Shown here: positions 7,708-11,573 of the stretch, piece after piece
Layout of the letters: each line of letters opens with the position of its first letter
Numbering within the stretch: position 1 is the stretch's first letter
Assembly (NCBI GenBank): GCA_013817135.1
Contig: JACDDF010000026.1
Coordinates: 1-11,573 of the forward strand
Direction of reading: 5' to 3'
DNA: 11,573 bases
From: Nitrospirales bacterium
GTDB lineage: Bacteria; Nitrospirota; Nitrospiria; Nitrospirales; UBA8639
Translations under genes and position numbers: made by a program
Notes under the pieces: generated by a model
The model's input: the letters and a program-made list of their open reading frames with translations, nothing else
Told to the model about the DNA's origin: nothing
Databases searched by the model: none

Positions 7708-8532
7708 CTAGCGACCAATATCGGCTAATGGTTCTGTGGTGAGGGTATAGGCCCCGCGAGGGTTAATTCCCAGGTTGTTTGATTGGTGGAGGTCTTCGGA
7801 TTTTGGGGTAGTTTCACAGTCCGGAGTGAGCACGATTCCCCAATGCGCATTTTCTGCACAGGTATTGTCGAGGATAAGCGCCTTGGCGAGGTGAAAGAGG
7901 AGAATGCCACTGAGCATGTTTTCCCGACAGATGTTTTTGATCATGTCGGGTCGAGTGCCCTTGTCCCGTGCGGCAATTCCAAAATGGTGATTCCCAAAAC
8001 ACGCATTTTCGCGCAGGTAAGGTTGAGCTCCGGCAAAAGAAAAAATGCCGGACTCCCGATTATAAGAAATTTCGTTGCCGAGTAAGGTCGGGCGGCAATC
8101 CGGTCCATAAATGACGACTCCGGATAAGAGGCCTTCCGTGGCCCTGCAGTGAGATATGGTGCACACCGAATCTAAAATATTCAGGGCAGAATGTTGATCG
8201 CTGCCCACATACCGAAATGTCACTCCGCTGATTTGCCCTCCCGAGACGCGTTGAAGATAGCAAGGCCCGCTCCGGCGATTGAATATCGTGACCTGGTCCC
8301 GGCCGGCGCCGACAAGATGAATGGTTCGTTCGGTCAGCACCAATCGATCTTCATAAATCCCCGGTCGAATGAAAATTTGATCATCCTCTTTTGCTTGAGC
8401 GAGCGCTTCACTGGGTAGCGTGAAGCCATCCGGTCGCTTTGCGTCCACAATTAACGTTTTCCCCCCGAAAGGATTGGCTGGTGGTTCGTGAAGTGGCAGA
8501 TTTTCAGCGGACAAGGGCATCTCCTTTTTCAA
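7708..8532 (-). CDS. Right-handed parallel beta-helix repeat protein
   Basis: 274 residues from the outermost start. After a Pro-rich N-terminus, IFIRPGIYEDRLVLTERTIHL (about 53-73) is the typical first turns of a pectin-lyase-like fold. From about 148 to 240 there are four tandem turns of 23-24 residues with the pattern P-x-L-x-x-N then N-x-x-x-G-I: NEISYNRESGIF, NACFGNHHFGIA, NICRENMLSGIL, and NTCAENAHWGIV. This is the NosD/F-box-11-like PbH1 repeat, usually a carbohydrate-binding or carbohydrate-modifying or scaffold fold. No signal peptide or membrane segment is seen, which is unusual for the fold and suggests a cytoplasmic location. The start is uncertain. TTG 8532 follows AGGA by five bases. 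ATG 8520 directly abuts AAGGAG. TTG 8514 lies six bases after AAGGAG and is the best-spaced. The gene diverges from the di-heme cytochrome gene. The substrate is unknown. Confidence 0.82.
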   Translation of the reverse strand: MKKEMPLSAENLPLHEPPANPFGGKTLIVDAKRPDGFTLPSEALAQAKEDDQIFIRPGIYEDRLVLTERTIHLVGAGRDQVTIFNRRSGPCYLQRVSGGQISGVTFRYVGSDQHSALNILDSVCTISHCRATEGLLSGVVIYGPDCRPTLLGNEISYNRESGIFSFAGAQPYLRENACFGNHHFGIAARDKGTRPDMIKNICRENMLSGILLFHLAKALILDNTCAENAHWGIVLTPDCETTPKSEDLHQSNNLGINPRGAYTLTTEPLADIGR

Positions 8533-8711
8533 AATTGTCCTGGCAAACGGGTACCCTGATATCTACGGTGACCAAAATGTATCGAACGTTCATCAAGCAT
8601 ACGAATAGAAATCGAAGCTGAACATCCAGACTGTCGTAGAATGACATTTCACAATCTTAAATCCACTGCACTCTACGGGCAAAAATTCCTGTGGTTTTGG
8701 TATTTGATGTC

Positions 8712-8728
8712 CTGGTATTGAACTTGCT
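8712..8728 (+). promoter_or_regulatory. Predicted sigma54 (-24/-12) promoter of the di-heme cytochrome gene
   Basis: The string CTGGTATTGAACTTGCT matches the consensus YTGGCACG-N4-TTGCW at TGG, A, TTGC and the final W. The invariant GG (8714-8715) and GC (8726-8727) are separated by exactly 10 bases. Transcription would begin near 8739, leaving a leader of about 140 bases. The window also encodes a sigma54 activator at 2806-4194. No enhancer site could be assigned by eye. Confidence 0.6.
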
Positions 8729-8745
8729 AACGTTCTTTTCCGTTG

Positions 8746-8821
8746 GACAAAAAATAAACCAAAAAGTCTTTTTTGTCTAAATATATTTTTTAACGATTAA
8801 AAAAATCTCCACATTAGGAGA
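8746..8821 (+). repeat. Three consecutive inverted repeats in the cytochrome gene leader
   Basis: GACAAAAAA (8746-8754) pairs with TTTTTTGTC (8769-8777). TTTTTTAA (8786-8793) pairs with TTAAAAAA (8797-8804) around CGA. TCTCC (8806-8810) pairs with GGAGA (8817-8821). All lie downstream of the predicted start of transcription, so they would fold in the mRNA. Alternatively, the AT-rich DNA may be bent or bound by a nucleoid protein. Confidence 0.5.
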
Positions 8822-8862
8822 GAAGTTTGACTGCCCCTCATTAATTGCAACTGTTTTTTCCC

Positions 8863-8880
8863 AGGAAGGAGGATTTCCTC
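8863..8880 (+). promoter_or_regulatory. Ribosome binding site in a small hairpin before the cytochrome start
   Basis: GGAGG (8868-8872) lies eight bases before ATG 8881 and fixes that start. AGGAA (8863-8867) can pair with TTCCT (8875-8879), placing the site in the loop. Alternatively GAGG (8869-8872) can pair with CCTC (8877-8880), burying it. This would be a simple means of translational control if the mRNA folds this way. Confidence 0.4.
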
Positions 8881-9162
8881 ATGCGAGAGTTTAGGAGAAA
8901 TGGTTTGTCTCTTTTATTTTTATTTCTAGTGCTGGGCACGCTGTCGTTTGTAACAGGTTTACCTGAAGCGCAGGCACAGGAAACGGACATTTTTCAACAT
9001 CCTAATTCTGAACAGGCAGGGATTAAGAAATCTTTGGAGCAGCAAATTGGGGCTGGCCGGGGAGATATCAACACTCCCGATTCCTCGCTATATATTATTA
9101 GCCGTGATCCGTTCCGCTCGATTCGTCGTGGTCGAATCTTTTTCAACGAAAATTCACCATAG
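8881..9162 (+). CDS. N-terminal fragment of di-heme oxidoreductase (signal peptide piece)
   Basis: 93 codons to a stop at 9160-9162. The product has a clear Sec signal peptide: the basic start MREFRRNG, a Leu/Phe-rich core, and cleavage after A30-Q31-A32. This fits export to the periplasm, where c-type heme is attached. The mature part continues as SRDPFRSIRRGRIFF (to about residue 86), the expected lead-in to the DUF1111 motif G-R-x-L-F-x-R-K-F-T. At that point the frame goes wrong: the rest (NENSP) is out of phase, while the -1 frame gives QRKFTIAQG and continues into the main body. One added base in the T run at 9139-9143 would join the two into a 533-residue protein. Alone, this fragment would be a heme-less secreted peptide. 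Confidence 0.75.
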   Translation: MREFRRNGLSLLFLFLVLGTLSFVTGLPEAQAQETDIFQHPNSEQAGIKKSLEQQIGAGRGDINTPDSSLYIISRDPFRSIRRGRIFFNENSP

Positions 9163-9170
9163 CTCAAGGG

Positions 9171-10481
9171 ATGGGCCCACGCAATGGTGACGGATTTGGA
9201 GATATTAGTGCTGATGCCTCCCTGGGTGCAGGTTTAACCGATAGTTGTGCAGCCTGCCACGGGCGTCCACGTAGCTCGGCGGGATTTGGTGGAGATGTGT
9301 TCACCCGCCCGGATAGCCGCGATGCCCCGCATTTGTTCGGGTTAGGGATTATCGAAATGCTTGCCGATGAAATTACCCAAGATCTTCGGAAGTCCCGGGA
9401 TCAGGCCATTGCCAAGGCCAAGGGCGGACGAGGATCGGTGGAGGTGGCGTTGGAGAGTAAAGGCATTTCCTATGGAAAAATCAGAGTCAATCCTGACGGT
9501 TCGGTCGATCCATCACACCTAGAAGGCGTTGATCCGGATTTGCGGGTACGGCCATTTTTTCATCACGGCGGCACCATTTCCATCAGGGAATTTGTTGTGG
9601 GGGCATTGAATGGGGAAATGGGTATGGAGGCTTTTGATCCTGATCTGTCCAAGGCTTCTGTCGGGGAGGAAGTGGTGACACCATCGGGAATGGTGTTAAA
9701 CGGAAAGACCGATACCATCGAAGCTCCTGTAGTTTTCAGTGAAAGTGATGATTCGGATCGAGATGGGGTTGCCAATGAAGTGCCCGTGAGTCTGGTGGAC
9801 CATCTCGAGTTCTATTTGTTGAATTATTTTAAGCCCGCTATTGGGCGTGAGACGAAAGATAGCCAAAAAGGGCAGAGGCTCTTTCAGGATATTCAATGCA
9901 CCAGCTGTCATATCCAAAATTTGGTCATTGAGAGAGATCGACGGGTGGCTGATGTGGAGACCACTTACGACCGTCGACGAGGGATTTTCAATGATCTGTT
10001 CGCCGTGGCCACTCCTTTGTTCCAAGAAGTCCAGGGTTCAGGTTCACCTTCGGTAAAAAAACCCAATGGGAAGCGGTTTGTTGTCAAGAATATCTATGCG
10101 GATTTCAAACGCCATGACTTAGGCTCAAACTTTTGGGAACGTAATTTTGATGGTTCATTGACTAAGGAGTTTATGACCGAACCACTATGGGGAGTGGGTA
10201 CGACTGCTCCTTACGGTCATGACGGGAGGAGTATCGATCTATGGTCGGTAATCATGCGACATGGAGGAGAGGCGAAAAATGCACGGGATCGCTTTGCCCG
10301 GTTATCAGATGAGCAGCAAGGGCAGGTTATCGATTTTCTACAGACTCTGGTCTTGTTTCCGCCGGACGATACGGCTTCCAATTTAAATCCTGGAGATTCT
10401 CAATCCCAGAATTTCCCGCAGTATGGACATGGCAATATTGCCTTGCCTGCGTTATTCAACAATCCCAGCGATTTGGAATAA
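9171..10481 (+). CDS. Di-heme oxidoreductase (DUF1111/DHOR, putative peroxidase), main body after frameshift
   Basis: 436 codons from the first in-frame ATG, but the coding similarity begins earlier, at about 9138 (LFQRKFTIAQG), so ATG 9171 is not a natural start and has no properly spaced ribosome site. Two c-type heme sites are visible: CAACH (9246-9260) and CTSCH (9897-9911), residues 123-127 and 340-344 of the restored protein. Other family marks are RDAPHLFGLGIIEML, FFHHGGTISIREFVVGALNGEM (in part), DSDRDGVANE and, near the C-terminus, APYGHDGRS followed by RHGGEA. The family (COG3488) is periplasmic and annotated as a putative peroxidase or thiol oxidoreductase, with no firmly proven reaction. 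Without the signal peptide fragment it could not be exported or matured with heme. It is either a recent pseudogene or an intact gene with a sequencing error. Confidence 0.88.
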   Translation: MGPRNGDGFGDISADASLGAGLTDSCAACHGRPRSSAGFGGDVFTRPDSRDAPHLFGLGIIEMLADEITQDLRKSRDQAIAKAKGGRGSVEVALESKGISYGKIRVNPDGSVDPSHLEGVDPDLRVRPFFHHGGTISIREFVVGALNGEMGMEAFDPDLSKASVGEEVVTPSGMVLNGKTDTIEAPVVFSESDDSDRDGVANEVPVSLVDHLEFYLLNYFKPAIGRETKDSQKGQRLFQDIQCTSCHIQNLVIERDRRVADVETTYDRRRGIFNDLFAVATPLFQEVQGSGSPSVKKPNGKRFVVKNIYADFKRHDLGSNFWERNFDGSLTKEFMTEPLWGVGTTAPYGHDGRSIDLWSVIMRHGGEAKNARDRFARLSDEQQGQVIDFLQTLVLFPPDDTASNLNPGDSQSQNFPQYGHGNIALPALFNNPSDLE

Positions 10482-10516
10482 AGGGGGTTTTCTTCCTTCT
10501 TATCTGCCTGATGGTA

Positions 10517-10549
10517 TCAAGCCCGTGAGCCATAAGTTCACGGGCTTGA
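10517..10549 (+). terminator. Strong 12-bp hairpin downstream of the cytochrome gene
   Basis: TCAAGCCCGTGA (10517-10528) pairs perfectly with TCACGGGCTTGA (10538-10549) across a 9-base loop. It starts 35 bases after the stop codon, where a terminator is expected. The stem is G+C-rich, but the sequence after it (ACCCTCTCTC) is pyrimidine-rich and lacks a T run. It may therefore be a weak terminator or a 3'-end stabiliser. Confidence 0.5.
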
Positions 10550-10777
10550 ACCCTCTCTCGCAATTGGGGATGTTCCCCATAGCCTTTCTCATTTTTGTGC
10601 GATGTGCAACACCAAGCGGAGGAGCAGACCGCCTGGATTTCAACTTCGTTGCTTCTCACTCCCCTTGGTTTTCGCCTCATCCCTCATTGTTGCGCGTTCC
10701 AACCCAATCCTGAGGGACTATATTGAGCATAATCGGCTGGCAGCAACCACATCACCTATCGGTGTGAAATTAAAGGA

Positions 10778-10814
10778 AGACATTTCTTGCTGACAAGAAT
10801 GTTCTGATTTTTTT
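10778..10814. terminator. Probable bidirectional intrinsic terminator
   Basis: AGACATTTCTTG (10778-10789) pairs with CAAGAATGTTCT (10794-10805), with small bulges, around CTGA. Seven T's follow at 10808-10814 on the plus strand. It begins 13 bases beyond the stop of the minus-strand gene ending at 10827, so it can serve both converging transcripts. The T-tract is five to seven T's stronger on the plus side; on the minus side only scattered T's follow. Confidence 0.6.
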
Positions 10815-10826
10815 GAGGAAAACGGG

Positions 10827-11495
10827 TTAATTATTCTCAAATGCTTGGCGGGTCGCGAAGACCTCGCCTGGATGAATCAGGAGCAGGCAATCGCCATCAA
10901 CTGGATCTTTGTGAAATAGCGCGAAGGTGAGGCAGAGCTGAGGGGTCGGTTCAGGAGAAAACTGTAACAAGATGGGAACATCCACCAGCGGAGTTGGTGT
11001 TTTCAGGATGGACAACCGGAGACGGACAGCCACCAGTGTATCGCGTAGACGTGTTTGAATAAGTTCTTCGGTATAATCTGGAGAAGGCGTGATGTATTTG
11101 TCCCAGAGCGGATTGGTCATGCCCACACAGAAATCCAGCCCTACGCTTTGAGCAATAGACGTGACATCTTTGAGTATTCCAGATTCAATGGCTTCTTTGC
11201 GGGATCCAATGGGGAGTGATTCAAATTCTGCAGGTATATCCCCTGAGCTCAGGGAAAGAGCTAACTGCGATGGGTCAGGGAAATCTGAAGGCAAAAGGTT
11301 AGATCTTTCCTGGGAATCGGTGTCTTCTTTTTCTGAAGGAGCAAGATCGCTCAGAGGTGTCTTCCCTAATGCTTGAACAAGACCTTCATAGACGGCTTTG
11401 GCAGAATCCGTCCATGAATCATTCATCGGCAATCCCCGAAAGGCCGCCTCAGAGGCTTTTTTTTCATCATGGGTTAACATGCGTTCTGGATTCAT
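10827..11495 (-). CDS. Hypothetical protein with DUF6573-like C-terminal half
   Basis: 222 residues, soluble, with no signal peptide or membrane segment. The N-terminal 45 residues (LTHDEKKASEAAFRGLP then AKAVYEGLVQALG) form a compact, probably helical module. A Ser/Asp/Pro-rich linker (about 46-95) follows. The C-terminal half has KEAIESGILKDVTSIAQSVG, then VGMTNPLWDKYI, RLRDTLVAVRLRL, and strands LQLCLTF and CLLLIHPGE. This order resembles DUF6573, a small family of unknown function that I associate with mobile or accessory proteins. The assignment is from memory and tentative. The start is uncertain: AAGG ends only one base before ATG 11495, too close, so the in-frame ATG at about 11480 is an alternative. 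It is convergent with the cytochrome gene. No function can be assigned. Confidence 0.65.
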   Translation of the reverse strand: MNPERMLTHDEKKASEAAFRGLPMNDSWTDSAKAVYEGLVQALGKTPLSDLAPSEKEDTDSQERSNLLPSDFPDPSQLALSLSSGDIPAEFESLPIGSRKEAIESGILKDVTSIAQSVGLDFCVGMTNPLWDKYITPSPDYTEELIQTRLRDTLVAVRLRLSILKTPTPLVDVPILLQFSPEPTPQLCLTFALFHKDPVDGDCLLLIHPGEVFATRQAFENN

Positions 11496-11573
11496 ACCTT
11501 CAAAGATAAGCTAAATTTCTGAGAAGTCAAGAGTGAAAAATTTCTGTCTCCCAAAAAGCCAGGAAGGAAACCC

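Larger units (their letters stand above)
8533..8880. other. Divergent intergenic region with promoter and structured leader
   Basis: About 350 bases between the beta-helix gene and the cytochrome gene, with no gene seen. The left half includes the palindrome GAACGTTC (about 8584-8591); the 7-mer AACGTTC recurs at about 8729. The right half is very AT-rich and holds a sigma54-type promoter and several inverted repeats, described separately. Confidence 0.6.
10482..10826. other. Intergenic region between convergent genes
   Basis: About 345 bases holding a hairpin (10517-10549) soon after the cytochrome stop and a terminator (10778-10814) next to the minus-strand gene's stop. The roughly 230 bases between them contain only short frames on both strands with no recognisable protein and no ribosome sites. 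I see nothing functional there. Confidence 0.5.

Noticed and set aside
8827..8860. TTGACT as a -35 element for a sigma70 promoter of the cytochrome gene
   Set aside because: No -10 sequence at suitable spacing before the start codon; the -24/-12 match is far better.
9136..9144. Programmed -1 frameshift signal joining the two cytochrome pieces
   Set aside because: The local string C-TTT-TTC is not a canonical X-XXY-YYZ slippery site, and the shift falls within the conserved family motif in a homopolymer; an indel is simpler.
10602..10793. 63-codon plus-strand frame after the cytochrome gene
   Set aside because: No ribosome site, no recognisable protein, and it runs into the terminator hairpin.

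Overview
The window is a bacterial chromosomal stretch of about 50% G+C. The gene content (a CHASE3 sensor kinase with an NtrC-type regulator, a secreted di-heme oxidoreductase, a beta-helix protein and small membrane proteins) would fit a Nitrospira-like (Nitrospirota) genome. That assignment is an inference from general resemblance, not from a marker gene. No rRNA, tRNA, CRISPR array or insertion sequence was seen.

Layout. (1) 117 to about 745: the decayed N-terminal third of a NhaB-type Na+/H+ antiporter gene, recognisable only by hopping between reading frames. (2) 877-4194: a tight two-gene operon for a membrane histidine kinase (CHASE3-HAMP-PAS-HisKA-HATPase) and its sigma54-dependent response regulator (REC-AAA+-Fis HTH). 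(3) 4195-4811: about 600 bases holding a minus-strand 30-codon membrane-peptide gene with an excellent ribosome binding site, plus hairpins and no other convincing gene. (4) 4812-7133: a PriA-family primosomal protein that keeps the zinc-binding cysteines and overall fold but has lost the key residues of Walker A, the DEEH box and the arginine motif. (5) 7158-7598 (minus): an unrecognised four-helix membrane protein. (6) 7708-8532 (minus): a right-handed beta-helix repeat protein, divergent from the next gene. (7) 8881-10481: a di-heme oxidoreductase (DUF1111/DHOR, putative peroxidase) with a signal peptide and two CxxCH sites, split by a one-base frameshift near its N-terminus. A strong -24/-12 (sigma54) promoter match and a hairpin-rich AT-rich leader precede it. 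(8) 10827-11495 (minus): a two-part hypothetical protein whose C-terminal half looks DUF6573-like, convergent with the cytochrome gene across a bidirectional terminator.

How the pieces may work together. The only convincing sigma54 promoter found by eye lies upstream of the di-heme gene, and the only sigma54 activator in the window is the regulator at 2806-4194. A regulatory link is possible but not shown. The most unusual observation is the PriA homolog, which appears ATPase-dead while remaining a full-length open frame. Other points are the layered decay of nhaB, the 30-residue membrane peptide, and the frameshifted cytochrome gene behind an apparently intact regulated promoter.
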